A stretch of DNA of 63,113 nt from contig JAUYTY010000075.1 of the NCBI GenBank assembly GCA_030694905.1, positions 1-63,113 of the forward strand. The letters are read 5' to 3'. A program made the position numbers and the translations under genes. Under the pieces are notes generated by a model, which worked only from the letters and a program-made list of their open reading frames with translations, was not told the origin of the DNA and searched no databases. This DNA comes from Eubacteriales bacterium. GTDB lineage: Bacteria > Bacillota > Clostridia > Tissierellales > Dethiosulfatibacteraceae. Shown here piece after piece: positions 34,694 through 44,057 of this stretch; within the stretch, counting starts at the first letter, position 1; every line of letters begins with the position of its first letter.

Positions 34694-36346
34694 ATGGGTA
34701 GCGACTTAGTAAAATCAGGATTATCAAAAGCACCGCATAGATCACTCTGGAAAGCTTCAGGCCTGACAGACCAAGAGATAGAAAGACCGTTTATTGGTGT
34801 TGTGAATATGTTCAATGAAATTGTTCCCGGTCATGTCGGGTTGAAAGAGATAACAGAAGCCGCCAAAAGAGGTGTTTTGATGGCTGGCGGAACACCGTTG
34901 GAATTCCCCGGGATAGCTGTATGTGATGGTATAGCTATGAATCATGAGGGTATGAAATATTCATTGGCCAGCAGAGAATTGATCACAGACAGTATAGAGA
35001 CGATGACAGTTGCCCACGGACTTGACGGACTGGTAATCATACCAAATTGCGATAAAACTGTACCTGCTGCACTGATGGCTGCGGCCAGAATCAATGTTCC
35101 TGCCATTATTGTAAGTGGAGGCCCCATGCTTGCCGGAAGGCATAAAAACGCCAATGTGGATTTGATAACTGTATTTGAAGCTGTTGGAGCTGTGACCGCC
35201 AACAAGATGGATTACGATGAGCTAGAGATACTGGAAAATAACGCCTGTCCCACTTGTGGGTCTTGTGCGGGAATGTTTACGGCAAATTCCATGAACTGCA
35301 TGACTGAGGCTTTGGGGCTTGCACTACCGGGAAATGGAACGATCCCTGCGGTATACTCCGAGAGAAAGAGATTGGCTAAGCTATCAGGCATGAGAATAAT
35401 GGATCTTGTAAGAGAAAATCTCAGACCAAGAGATATCTTAACTAAGGAAGCTTTTCAAAATGCGCTGGCTGTGGACATGGCCCTGGGCTGTTCAACCAAT
35501 ACAGTTCTTCACTTAACAGCTATAGCAAATGAGGCTGAGGTGGGAATAGATCTTAAAATCATAAATGAAATCAGCCAAAAGACACCCAATCTATGCAAGC
35601 TAAGCCCAGCAGGCATATATCATATCGAAGATCTTGACGCCGTGGGCGGTATATCAGCGGTGATGAAAGAGCTTGACAGAAAGGGGCTGATTGACAAGAC
35701 TGTCATGACAGTTTCAGGCACTGTGGGAGATAAGATTGACAAAGTAGTGAGAAACGAGACCAAAATCATAGCCTCGGTTGACAATCCGTACTCCAAAACC
35801 GGAGGCATTCAAGTCCTATTCGGATCCCTGGCACCTGATGGCGCTGTTGTGAAGAAGGCGGCTGTCGCGGAGGAAATGATGAATGTTGTCGCGGTAGCTA
35901 AGGTCTATGAGTCAGAAGAAGAGGCTGTAGATGCCATCCTGGGGAATAGGATAAATCCCGGAGATTGTATTGTGATCAAATACGAGGGACCTAAAGGCGG
36001 ACCGGGAATGAGAGAAATGCTGATGCCGACATCAGCCCTTGCTGGAATGGGACTTGACAGGCAGGTATCATTGATCACTGATGGCAGATTCTCAGGAGGC
36101 ACAAGAGGTGCTGCAATAGGCCATGTTTCTCCAGAAGCTTGTGAGGGTGGACCGATAGCTTATGTAAAGAATGGCGACAGAATAATAATCAATATAGTAG
36201 ATGGCATCCTTGACTTGGATGTTTCTCCAGAAGAGATGGCGGATAGGAAAGTAAAGACTGTAATAAAAAAAGTGACATATAAAGGCTACCTTGGCAAATA
36301 TGCCAGAAGCGTAACCTCAGCTTCGACAGGAGCTGTCTGTAGATAA
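34694..36346 (+). CDS. ilvD: Dihydroxy-acid dehydratase
   Basis: The 550-residue enzyme has Fe-S ligands in NCDKTVPA and [20 protein letters not shown] near residue 175, and [14 protein letters not shown] near residue 455. It dehydrates dihydroxy acids to 2-oxoisovalerate and 2-oxo-3-methylvalerate. The Fe-S cluster is oxygen-sensitive in many relatives, fitting an anaerobe. SD AGGAGGG precedes ATG 34694. A palindromic hairpin and repeat copy C separate it from ilvB. Confidence 0.97.
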   Translation: MGSDLVKSGLSKAPHRSLWKASGLTDQEIERPFIGVVNMFNEIVPGHVGLKEITEAAKRGVLMAGGTPLEFPGIAVCDGIAMNHEGMKYSLASRELITDSIETMTVAHGLDGLVIIPNCDKTVPAALMAAARINVPAIIVSGGPMLAGRHKNANVDLITVFEAVGAVTANKMDYDELEILENNACPTCGSCAGMFTANSMNCMTEALGLALPGNGTIPAVYSERKRLAKLSGMRIMDLVRENLRPRDILTKEAFQNALAVDMALGCSTNTVLHLTAIANEAEVGIDLKIINEISQKTPNLCKLSPAGIYHIEDLDAVGGISAVMKELDRKGLIDKTVMTVSGTVGDKIDKVVRNETKIIASVDNPYSKTGGIQVLFGSLAPDGAVVKKAAVAEEMMNVVAVAKVYESEEEAVDAILGNRINPGDCIVIKYEGPKGGPGMREMLMPTSALAGMGLDRQVSLITDGRFSGGTRGAAIGHVSPEACEGGPIAYVKNGDRIIINIVDGILDLDVSPEEMADRKVKTVIKKVTYKGYLGKYARSVTSASTGAVCR

Positions 36347-36351
36347 TAAGG

Positions 36352-36370
36352 GAGAGGACCTGGTCCTCTC
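36352..36370 (+). terminator. Hairpin behind ilvD, T-tract missing
   Basis: GAGAGGACC (36352-36360) and GGTCCTCTC (36362-36370) form a perfect palindrome. Instead of a T-run, TGTTAA and the left end of repeat copy C follow, so it is probably a weak or inactive terminator. Confidence 0.5.
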
Positions 36371-36376
36371 TGTTAA

Positions 36377-36506
36377 TCCGATGACTAACAGTGCTAAGAC
36401 CCCCACTTCTAAAAGTGGGAGATAAGCACTGTAGAGTCCCTGGATAACGGTTTCTAAGGTTCAGATGGCGTATAAAACGCCAACTGAATCCAAGAACCCT
36501 GTTAAT
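36377..36506 (+). repeat. Interspersed structured repeat, copy C (130 bp, full length)
   Basis: Full element: TCCGATGACTAACAGTGCT, an inner hairpin CCCCCACTTCT/AAAAGTGGGAG closed by ACAGTGCT/AGCACTGT, then GAGTCCCTGGATAACGG, the second hairpin GGTTCAGATGGCG/CGCCAACTGAATCC and the right end CCCTGTTAAT. It sits inside the ilv operon between ilvD and ilvB. Confidence 0.9.
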
Positions 36507-36541
36507 TAAAAGAAATATTGCAACTGAAAGGAGACCCTACA

Positions 36542-38197
36542 TTGAAATTATCGGGATCAAGGATAATATTGGAATGTTTTAAGGAAAAAAAAGTTGATAC
36601 TCTTTTTGGATATCCTGGTGGAGCGGTTATTCCATTTTATGATGCGCTTTATGACGAGCTTGATTATTTCACTCATATCAGGACCGCACATGAGCAGCAT
36701 ATGATTCACGCAGCCGATGCCTATGCCAGAACAACCGGTAAGGTTGGTGTCGCCATAGCAACATCCGGTCCCGGCGCGACAAATACAATCACAGGCATTG
36801 CAACAGCTTATATGGATTCAGTTCCCCTTGTGGTCATAACGGGACAGGTACCCAATATGCTCATTGGTAAAGATTCTTTTCAAGAAGTTGATATAACCGG
36901 TATTACATTGTCTATTACAAAACACAATTATCTGGTGAGAGATGTAAAAAATTTAGCCAATGTTGTCAGAGAAGCCATCGAGGTGGCCATGTCCGGAAGA
37001 CCGGGACCTGTACTGATAGATGTGCCGAAGGATGTCTTTCTAGCCGAATACGATTTTGAACCATCCAATGGTCCTGTCTATAAAGATAGGTTGGAATTTG
37101 CTGAATTATCCCGTATAAAAGAAGCCGCGGAACTGATCAATCAGTCAAGAAAACCGGTAATCTACGCCGGTGGTGGTGTCAGAATATCTAAGAATGACTC
37201 TTTACTGATTGAATTGGCTGAAAAAGCTCAAATACCAACTGCAAATTCGTTTATGGGTTTTGGCACATTGCCCAGAGACCATGAGCTATCATTAGGTCTG
37301 GTAGGCATGCATGGACAGGTTTATACAAACATGGCCGTATCCAATTGCGATCTGCTTATAGCTATCGGTGCGAGATTTAGTGATAGGGTTATAGGAAAAC
37401 CGGATGAGTTCGCTAGTGGGGCTAGAATTATTCATATCGATATCGATCAAACTGAAATTGATAAAAACACCTATGATTGCTTACCCCTCATAGGTGATAT
37501 GAAACATATATTATCTAATTTGCTGACTGACGTGAAATCGGCCACCAGACCGGATTGGATTGAAGAAATCAATGCCTATAGGGAACCGGAACCGGATAGG
37601 TCCACATTCACACCAAAGAACATACTGGAAAAAGCCAATTCCTATTTTTCGGAAAATACCATTGTGACAACGGACGTTGGGCAACACCAGATGTGGACAG
37701 GACAATACTGGAAATTCAAGAAATCAACAGAGTTCTGCACATCCGGCGGACTTGGAACCATGGGTTATGGCCTTGGCGCTGCAATAGGTGCACAGGTTGG
37801 AAATCCAGGAAAAAATGTAGTCCTCATCACAGGGGATGGCAGTTTCCGAATGAACAATAATGAGTTGATAACCGTAAAAAGATACGGTCTTCCAATCAAG
37901 ATTCTACAGCTTAACAACCATTCCTTGGGGATGGTGCGACAGTGGCAAAGAATGTTCAGCAGAGCAAGATATTCCGAGACGGAAATCTTTGATGATGTCA
38001 ACATGAAGATGTTTATTGAAGCTTATGGAATCAAGTATTACAGATGCCATTCAGTGGTGGATTTGGAAAATGCCCTGGAGGAAACCAAGGATTTGAATGA
38101 GGCGGTATTTTATGAATGCATCATAGATAAGGATGATTCTGTCTACCCAATAGTACCACCAGGCAGACCAATCAACGAGTTGTTGTTAAATGGCTAA
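36542..38197 (+). CDS. ilvB: Acetolactate synthase large subunit
   Basis: The 551-residue thiamine-diphosphate enzyme has GYPGGAVIPFYDAL near residue 20, the catalytic Glu in RTAHEQHMIHAADAYAR near residue 47, GPGATNT near residue 75 and the ThDP-binding GDGSFRMNNNELITV near residue 440 ending in NNHSLGMVRQWQ. It condenses pyruvate with pyruvate or 2-oxobutyrate. A TTG at 36542 is the likely start, with AAAGGAG 8 bp ahead; a TTG at 36518 is less well placed. It lies after repeat copy C, so expression may depend on readthrough of the element. Confidence 0.95.
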   Translation: MKLSGSRIILECFKEKKVDTLFGYPGGAVIPFYDALYDELDYFTHIRTAHEQHMIHAADAYARTTGKVGVAIATSGPGATNTITGIATAYMDSVPLVVITGQVPNMLIGKDSFQEVDITGITLSITKHNYLVRDVKNLANVVREAIEVAMSGRPGPVLIDVPKDVFLAEYDFEPSNGPVYKDRLEFAELSRIKEAAELINQSRKPVIYAGGGVRISKNDSLLIELAEKAQIPTANSFMGFGTLPRDHELSLGLVGMHGQVYTNMAVSNCDLLIAIGARFSDRVIGKPDEFASGARIIHIDIDQTEIDKNTYDCLPLIGDMKHILSNLLTDVKSATRPDWIEEINAYREPEPDRSTFTPKNILEKANSYFSENTIVTTDVGQHQMWTGQYWKFKKSTEFCTSGGLGTMGYGLGAAIGAQVGNPGKNVVLITGDGSFRMNNNELITVKRYGLPIKILQLNNHSLGMVRQWQRMFSRARYSETEIFDDVNMKMFIEAYGIKYYRCHSVVDLENALEETKDLNEAVFYECIIDKDDSVYPIVPPGRPINELLLNG

Positions 38198-38221
38198 AAA
38201 GCAGGATTTCCTGCTTTTTTT
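38196..38221. terminator. Bidirectional terminator at the end of the ilv operon
   Basis: AAAAAGCAGGA pairs with TCCTGCTTTTTT, A-run before and T-run after. Confidence 0.9.
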
Positions 38222-38663
38222 AGTTTAATTCCTTAATGAACCTTGAGGCGACTATTGCGACAAAGAATGCGGCAATGATTCGAACAAGCAAGACAATCAA
38301 AAGGTTGGCTCCTATTGGAAGAAAAACAACTGTATCCTCAAAAACCGCATGGCAAAGCGCTAAAAAAATGGAAACAATCACCAAGCTTCGCTTGTCTAGG
38401 TTGCCATCATCCACGGATTTAACCAGTACGCCAGCACCCAAAAAAAGACCAAGAACAACACCGATAACCAAAGGAAGTGAAGAATCCTTGTGAATTTTCA
38501 AAGCATTGGTTAAGGGAGACATCAGATTGGTCAGTTTCTCCATCATTTTTAGGTCTTTTAGCACTTCTATGACAATCATCAAAGGAAAAATTATGACAGC
38601 CAGATCGAGAATGGCTAATATACCGTTTTTTACTGCTTCTATCAACGTTATAATCAATGTCAT
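38220..38663 (-). CDS. Nucleoside-recognition (Gate) domain membrane protein, SpmB-like
   Basis: The 147-residue membrane protein has four to five hydrophobic segments and the Gate-domain pattern LPLVIGVVLGLFLGAGVLVKS and CHAVFEDTVVFLPIGAN near residue 108. It is shorter than spore maturation protein SpmB (about 180) but similar in type. It follows its partner by 11 bp. Spore-core dehydration is the role known for SpmAB; transport of an unknown solute is equally possible. Confidence 0.72.
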   Translation of the reverse strand: MTLIITLIEAVKNGILAILDLAVIIFPLMIVIEVLKDLKMMEKLTNLMSPLTNALKIHKDSSLPLVIGVVLGLFLGAGVLVKSVDDGNLDKRSLVIVSIFLALCHAVFEDTVVFLPIGANLLIVLLVRIIAAFFVAIVASRFIKELN

Positions 38664-38674
38664 GGTTAACCTGC

Positions 38675-39094
38675 CTATAGCACCAGATTCAAGATTGTTC
38701 CCACAGAAAAAGCGGCCACAATTCTCAAACCGGTAATAAAATAAGGATTGACACCAATCCTTCTGATGACGACTGTCTCACCGATAAGATTATGGGCGAT
38801 GGACAAGACCACTGCAATGATAGTGGCTTGCTTGGCAGTGAGAGTCATAGCGACCAACACCCCCAATGCGGCATAAGTGTTTACTGCAGCGCCTATTATC
38901 AAAGCAAAAGCCGCTTCTCCGGGCAGACCGAGCAGCGACATGAAAGGGATAAATAATCTGGATATAGTTTCTAAGAGTCCTGAATACTTCAAAAGCTCAA
39001 CGACCACATAAATCGGAAGCATTATCTTTCCTAACAATATAAGGACATCAAATCCTCTTCTCAGACCTCTCTTGAAAGTGTCGATTGAAATCAT
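38675..39094 (-). CDS. Nucleoside-recognition (Gate) domain membrane protein, SpmA-like
   Basis: The 139-residue membrane protein has Gate-type motifs LPGEAAFALIIGAAVNTYAAL near residue 62 and AHNLIGETVVIRRIG near residue 106, the latter parallel to CHAVFEDTVVFLPIG in the next gene. The two probably form a heteromeric membrane unit. ATG 39094 follows AGAGAGGT by 6 bp; the frame is open to 39145 but that part overlaps dnaI. Confidence 0.72.
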   Translation of the reverse strand: MISIDTFKRGLRRGFDVLILLGKIMLPIYVVVELLKYSGLLETISRLFIPFMSLLGLPGEAAFALIIGAAVNTYAALGVLVAMTLTAKQATIIAVVLSIAHNLIGETVVIRRIGVNPYFITGLRIVAAFSVGTILNLVL

Positions 39095-39095
39095 T

Positions 39096-40082
39096 TTAAC
39101 CTCTCTTGGTTCTAATGTCTTTGCCGTAGAATTTGAATATATCATATTGACTCATCAATCTGGAGAAAATCCTGTCTGAATAAGCCTCAGATAATTTTTC
39201 CAATGACAGGTTGGTCGATATGATTGTTTTCTTGTCTGTTATCAAACGGGTGTTGATAATATTAAACAGCTCGGTAATAGTAAAAGAATTGATGGATTCC
39301 GCACCCAGATCATCAATAATGAGAAGATCCGACTCATAAATCAGGCCAAAATTGTCCTTGTTGTCATAGGATTCCAGATTTCTGTTGAACTTATGCTCGC
39401 TTATGGTCTCAAACATCTTGAATGAGGACTGATATAGCACAATTATTCCCTTATCCATCAGGTCCTTTGCGATGCAGTTGCACATAAAAGTCTTGCCAAG
39501 ACCGGTACCGCCATAAAAAAGCAGATTTCTGTCTCTTTTATGGAAAGTGTCGACAAATTCCAACGCGTGTTTAAGAATGACTTTTATGTTTTCCTTTGGT
39601 GTCAGTTTTTCTTTGCCATAAGCGATATCATCAAATTTACTCAGATCGAATGTATCAAAATTTTCCTTTTGCAACAGATTGCCCAGGCTGGAGATGTTGT
39701 ACAATTCATTGATCAGGCTTTGCTTGTAGCAGGAGCACATATTTCCCCCGGCGGTATATCCTGTATCATTGCATTGATGGCAGTAATAGACCTCTTGAAG
39801 ATAGATGTCAGGGACACCCCTTTTTTTCAGGATATATTTTTTCTCTTCTTTAAATATGTCTATTTTTTCCCTAATAACGTCTATTTGATCTTGCAGATGT
39901 TCTGGTTTGGTCAAAATGATTCTTGAAATTTTGATGCTGAGTCTGGCAATCTCCTGGTCTATTTCCTTGATTCTGGGCAGCATGTCATATATTTCGTTTT
40001 GTCGGATTTTCAAGTCTTCTGTGGCTTGCAGCCTTTTTCTGTTATAGTCTTTTTTAATCCCATTAACAATTTCCTGTCTCAT
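39096..40082 (-). CDS. dnaI: Replicative helicase loader, DnaI/DnaC-type ATPase
   Basis: The 328-residue protein has a basic N-terminal coiled region, a zinc-binding cluster (CHQCNDTGY...CSCYK, near 112-132) and an AAA+ domain with Walker A GGTGLGKTFMC near residue 196, Walker B LLIIDDLGAE near residue 258 and a sensor segment ISTNLSLEKL. It loads DnaB-type helicase onto DNA at the origin or at restarts. Its start overlaps the stop of the upstream DnaD-like gene by one base (TGATG type), so they are coupled. Confidence 0.9.
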   Translation of the reverse strand: MRQEIVNGIKKDYNRKRLQATEDLKIRQNEIYDMLPRIKEIDQEIARLSIKISRIILTKPEHLQDQIDVIREKIDIFKEEKKYILKKRGVPDIYLQEVYYCHQCNDTGYTAGGNMCSCYKQSLINELYNISSLGNLLQKENFDTFDLSKFDDIAYGKEKLTPKENIKVILKHALEFVDTFHKRDRNLLFYGGTGLGKTFMCNCIAKDLMDKGIIVLYQSSFKMFETISEHKFNRNLESYDNKDNFGLIYESDLLIIDDLGAESINSFTITELFNIINTRLITDKKTIISTNLSLEKLSEAYSDRIFSRLMSQYDIFKFYGKDIRTKRG

Positions 40083-41131
40083 CAGATATCCTCTTCATCT
40101 TTGATCAAGTCAAAATAGTTTTTTCTTGCCATGTCCTCTAGTTCTTCTTCTGATAGCTTATTGTACTGCTGTTCAAAATTATGAAGTGTTTTCGGGTTGT
40201 TCTTGTTGTATTTTGGCTGAGGCTTTTGCTGTCTGGCCACATCTTCGATTTTCTTGAAATCGCTTTTATACCAGTTCTCCAGGATTGTATTGAAATAATT
40301 CAGGTTTGGATTTGTGGTTTTGGATGAAAAGGATAGGGCATGAATAATCATCTCCATCGAGAAACCCCATTGATCCACCCATACATCGATGATTTTCTTC
40401 TCACTTAAGGTCAGTTGGCGTCCGTCAAAACCCAAATGCTTCTTGACTGTATTGTAATATTTGAAATTTCTCTTTTTGTCGTCCAAGTATTTGGACAGCT
40501 CTTCCTTATCATGTATATTATTGTCAAACCAAGCTGCCAGAAGTGTTTCCACGTACTTCATGCTTTTTATACTCTTTTTTTCCACCGAATATTTAAATGT
40601 CTCGACTATAATTTCAGGTGTTGCTGAATAGTTTGCTATCCAATCAAGAATGTTTCTTTTTTCGTTGGGCGTGACAAGCCTGCCCAATGTCAATTCCACC
40701 TCTCTGAACATATCCTTTATGGGTTGTGACTTGTTTGCCTCAATCAGCATATCAAAATCCGTCTTTTGTTCGTGCCTGTCGTTATGCAATGTTGAATCCT
40801 TTGGAAGATAGCGATAGATATTCTCCACATAGAACTGCTTGAGGTTGACAAACTCAATTTCAAGATTGCCTTGAGTATTGGTGTTAATATTGACGATTCC
40901 TTGATCTTTCCAGTATTTCCAGGCTTCATTGACTTCTTCCAGCGAGAGTCCCATGTTTTTCGAGATGGTTTCGTTGGAAAAATTACTCTCGCCATCCATA
41001 GCATACTTAAAGCCCAACAGATAGACTTTTACGAAGTCACCTTTTGCAACTGGCATGAAATCGTTTATAAAAATGTTCTCTATCGATGTATTTCCGAAAT
41101 CTATCTTCTCCTGTTGCAGTTTAAACATCAT
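40082..41131 (-). CDS. DnaD/DnaB-domain replication initiation protein
   Basis: The 349-residue protein has an N-terminal winged-helix part and two DnaD-type (DDBH2) domains, each ending in the YxxxILxxW-like signature: YVETLLAAWFDNNI near residue 206 and YFNTILENWYKSDF near residue 288. The C-terminus is basic and polar. In Firmicutes such proteins act with DnaI in primosome assembly, and here dnaI follows directly. SD GAGGTG precedes the double ATG at 41131. Confidence 0.87.
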   Translation of the reverse strand: MMFKLQQEKIDFGNTSIENIFINDFMPVAKGDFVKVYLLGFKYAMDGESNFSNETISKNMGLSLEEVNEAWKYWKDQGIVNINTNTQGNLEIEFVNLKQFYVENIYRYLPKDSTLHNDRHEQKTDFDMLIEANKSQPIKDMFREVELTLGRLVTPNEKRNILDWIANYSATPEIIVETFKYSVEKKSIKSMKYVETLLAAWFDNNIHDKEELSKYLDDKKRNFKYYNTVKKHLGFDGRQLTLSEKKIIDVWVDQWGFSMEMIIHALSFSSKTTNPNLNYFNTILENWYKSDFKKIEDVARQQKPQPKYNKNNPKTLHNFEQQYNKLSEEELEDMARKNYFDLIKDEEDI

Positions 41132-41279
41132 CAGGTTTCACCTCAGGTTATTTTTTAATATTATATCACAAAAAAATCGAACAGAATGTTAAAGTTGACC
41201 CAAAAAGAAATTTTAACTTTTCGTACGGTCCATATTGTGCTATACTGAGAAAGTAAATCACACTATGGAGAAAACGTCT

Positions 41280-42758
41280 ATGGATAAAGCCAGATTATTG
41301 ATTATCAACATCAAGAAGAATCAGCTCGTACAGAAGATAGTATCCAAAGGTAATGTCAAAAAGTTTATTTCCAGTCACTATTCGACTAGTTTAACTATTC
41401 TTTTAGTCTTAACTTTAACAGTGCTAACTTATTCCCATGTATTGAATTTTATAAATGTCCAGGCAATGATGATTGAGGAGCAGGAATTGGCCACTCGATC
41501 ATTTGAGGTGTATTTCGATGGCAATCATGTCGGCGATGTGAGAGACAAGCAAGCGATAGAAGACATCCTTTCCGAATTGAAAGCTTCCATACAGCGATCA
41601 AGCCATTCTGAGATAGCGATATCAAACACCATCGAATATGTTGCTTCCCATACAGAAGATAAGGATCTGGATAGCCATTATGAGATTATGACCAGAATCA
41701 GGTCACAGATTGAATACAATATACTTGCTTACTGCATTAAAGTTGACGGCGAGGTTATTGGACGGCTTCAAACATTAGAGGAAGCGAAAAAAATACTTGA
41801 AGATATCAAAGCGCCTTATGCGGAGTTGCTTGAGAACGGCAGTATCCTGGATCTTAGCTTTGCTGAAGAGGTTGAGATTGTCCAGGAAGAGGTTTCAAAA
41901 TACCAGATAGATGAATACGAGCAGCTGCTGATGTACCTGCAAAAAGGAACCACTGAAGAAAAGACACACATTGTGGAATCAGGTGAGAATGTTTGGTCAA
42001 TAGCAAGCAAATACGGCATAACAGTGGAAGAACTTAGAGCCGCAAACAACGGATCTACTCTTAGTTTGATATATCCGGGCGACAAGTTGTCACTGACAGT
42101 GCCAAAACCTTTCATCGCTGTTCAGACAATAGAAATGGCAGTATTCGAAGAAAGAATCCCTTTTGAAACGGAATATGAGTTGGTGTCATGGATGTATAAT
42201 GACGAGTATTCAACAAAAAATTCTGGGGAAAATGGTGTCAAGCAAGTTGAAGCCTATGTCATCAAGGAAAATGGGTTAGAGGTTTCAAGGGAAGTATTGG
42301 CAGAGACGGTAATAAAGGAACCCATCACGAAAGTGATGTATAATGGAATACAGGAACCACCGCCAAAAAAAGGAACTGGATCTTTTATAAATCCACTACC
42401 GGCTGGTACAGTCACTTCAAGATATGGAGCCAGATGGGGCGGTTTTCATCAAGGATTGGACATCGGTGCTAGAGTTGGAGCCCCGATAAAAGCGGCGGAT
42501 GGCGGTTCTGTGATCTATGCTGGATGGTTCGGTGATTATGGCTATATGGTTGAGATAGACCATGGTGGCGGATTCACGACCAGGTATGCTCATTGCTCAC
42601 AGTTGTATGTGTCAGTTGGAGAGAATGTCTATCAGGGAAAAACCATTGCAGCTGTAGGAAACACAGGCTGGAGCACTGGACCTCATGTGCATTTCGAGGT
42701 CAGAAAATACGGATCCACAGTCAATCCCCAATCATATATAGGCATACAATACAGATAG
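41280..42758 (+). CDS. Membrane-anchored LysM-G5-M23 peptidoglycan endopeptidase
   Basis: The 492-residue protein has a basic N-terminus, one membrane segment (about 40-60), a long extracellular region, a LysM domain (about 235-280; HIVESGENVWSIASKYGI), a G5 domain (about 285-360) and a C-terminal M23 peptidase with HQGLDIG near residue 390 and the HVHFE zinc motif near residue 470. It should cut peptide bridges in the cell wall. ATG 41280 has GGAG 9 bp ahead; ATG 41265 and a frame open from 41235 lack one. Domain order resembles SpoIIQ-like or general wall hydrolases. Confidence 0.9.
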   Translation: MDKARLLIINIKKNQLVQKIVSKGNVKKFISSHYSTSLTILLVLTLTVLTYSHVLNFINVQAMMIEEQELATRSFEVYFDGNHVGDVRDKQAIEDILSELKASIQRSSHSEIAISNTIEYVASHTEDKDLDSHYEIMTRIRSQIEYNILAYCIKVDGEVIGRLQTLEEAKKILEDIKAPYAELLENGSILDLSFAEEVEIVQEEVSKYQIDEYEQLLMYLQKGTTEEKTHIVESGENVWSIASKYGITVEELRAANNGSTLSLIYPGDKLSLTVPKPFIAVQTIEMAVFEERIPFETEYELVSWMYNDEYSTKNSGENGVKQVEAYVIKENGLEVSREVLAETVIKEPITKVMYNGIQEPPPKKGTGSFINPLPAGTVTSRYGARWGGFHQGLDIGARVGAPIKAADGGSVIYAGWFGDYGYMVEIDHGGGFTTRYAHCSQLYVSVGENVYQGKTIAAVGNTGWSTGPHVHFEVRKYGSTVNPQSYIGIQYR

Positions 42759-42769
42759 TTTAAAAAAAG

Positions 42770-42797
42770 AAGTCCGCTGGTATCCAGCGGACTTTGT
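42770..42797. terminator. Terminator after the M23 peptidase gene
   Basis: AAGTCCGCTGG pairs with CCAGCGGACTT around TAT; A-rich before, T-rich (TTTGTTGTT) after. It also faces the small gene of the opposite strand. Confidence 0.8.
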
Positions 42798-42817
42798 TGT
42801 TATTGAGGTGTTTTTTA

Positions 42818-43024
42818 TCACTTAGATAAAAGCCATATACCCAGAACAACAGCTAATAGCGCAAATACATAGAAAAAGATTACGGTGCCTTTTTCTCCAA
42901 GAACCTTCCTGAACATTCTGATTTTTGCCATCTCCCAGAGCTTAGGCGGTTTTTTTGCGGCTATATAGGCAACAAATATTGCATATATAATAGCCAACAA
43001 TCCTAATAAAGCAAGTCCGTTCAT
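42818..43024 (-). CDS. Small two-helix membrane protein
   Basis: The 68-residue protein has two hydrophobic segments (about 3-24 and 49-66) joined by a basic loop with AAKKPPKLWEMAKIRMFRK. ATG 43024 follows a strong AAAGGAGG; the same frame is open to 43219 but that part lies inside the permease gene. No family is recognised. As last gene of the TetR-ABC exporter operon, 20 bp after the permease, it may be an accessory of the exporter. Confidence 0.65.
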   Translation of the reverse strand: MNGLALLGLLAIIYAIFVAYIAAKKPPKLWEMAKIRMFRKVLGEKGTVIFFYVFALLAVVLGIWLLSK

Positions 43025-43044
43025 GATTAACCTCCTTTTTGTGT

Positions 43045-44046
43045 TTAATTTAAACCATGTTTGATGCGATTCTTCAGCAGAAAGAATACGAAGGATGTCA
43101 GGATGATAATAAAAAACGAGTTCAATAAAATACCATTCCAGTTGGCTGTTTGGAGTATGATCGAATCTATCGACCTGAAAGCCCAGTAAAATGGTGACCA
43201 ATAAAGTAAGAACTGCCATTTGTCAGCTAAAAATATCCCACCGAAAACTGAAGCCATGATAGGCAAGAAAATCATCTTCATACCCGCTATGGCACCGATT
43301 GGCTCTGTGCTGACAACACCAATGCTAAAGCCAATCACAACACTGATCAATGAAATGCATAAAACTGTCAAGATGGTCATGCCAAAATTGATCTGAGTAA
43401 ATCCCAAAATAATCAACGTGCCTATGGTGCCTATGACTGGGATGATGAATCCCAACAGTCCTTTACCTATGACAAACTCAAACTTTGCTATCGGTGCTAC
43501 ATTTATGGCTGAAAGTGTGTTGCTCATTTTTTCCTCAACGATTGAGAGCAATATGATCATGCTGCCGAAAACAGAGCCGAAAACGATTAGAAAATTTGCA
43601 CCGTATTGCTTTAGAGGTGATAGCTGCCATCCTATGTCTGATACCTTGACGATGACAGGCAGCTGTGTCGTTTCGTTTCCTCTGGCGTTGACAATATACT
43701 TTATCAGTTCAATGCCTTCGCCAGCTTCATTTCCCTGATTTATAACCTCATAGCCGGTGTCTGTTCTGATCAGGCCATAAATGTCGTCTGTTTTACCTAT
43801 GCGGTCAATAATCTGGTCCCTATTGGAAAATGTTTCAACGTAACTATAGCTTTCAAGATAGGATATCATATCTTGATCCATAGTCTCGAGGACAGCAATA
43901 TTGATTGTGGTTGAGCTGACACTAGGAATCAGAGCCCTTAGTATAAACGCCAGCAGGAATGGTGCTATGAGTATGTAGACAACCATAAAGTCCCTTATGC
44001 CACTTTTGAAATCTCTTGACATTACGGATAAAATTCTTCTTAGCAT
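43045..44046 (-). CDS. ABC-2 type transporter permease (second)
   Basis: The 333-residue protein has the ABC-2 layout: one membrane helix (about 20-38), a large extracellular segment to about residue 165, then five helices with IVEEKMSNTLSAINVAPI near residue 175. It is paired with the permease at 44058, 11 bp upstream, as a heterodimer. Substrate unknown; drug or lipid export is typical. Confidence 0.85.
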   Translation of the reverse strand: MLRRILSVMSRDFKSGIRDFMVVYILIAPFLLAFILRALIPSVSSTTINIAVLETMDQDMISYLESYSYVETFSNRDQIIDRIGKTDDIYGLIRTDTGYEVINQGNEAGEGIELIKYIVNARGNETTQLPVIVKVSDIGWQLSPLKQYGANFLIVFGSVFGSMIILLSIVEEKMSNTLSAINVAPIAKFEFVIGKGLLGFIIPVIGTIGTLIILGFTQINFGMTILTVLCISLISVVIGFSIGVVSTEPIGAIAGMKMIFLPIMASVFGGIFLADKWQFLLYWSPFYWAFRSIDSIILQTANWNGILLNSFFIIILTSFVFFLLKNRIKHGLN

Positions 44047-44057
44047 ATTGTCACCTC

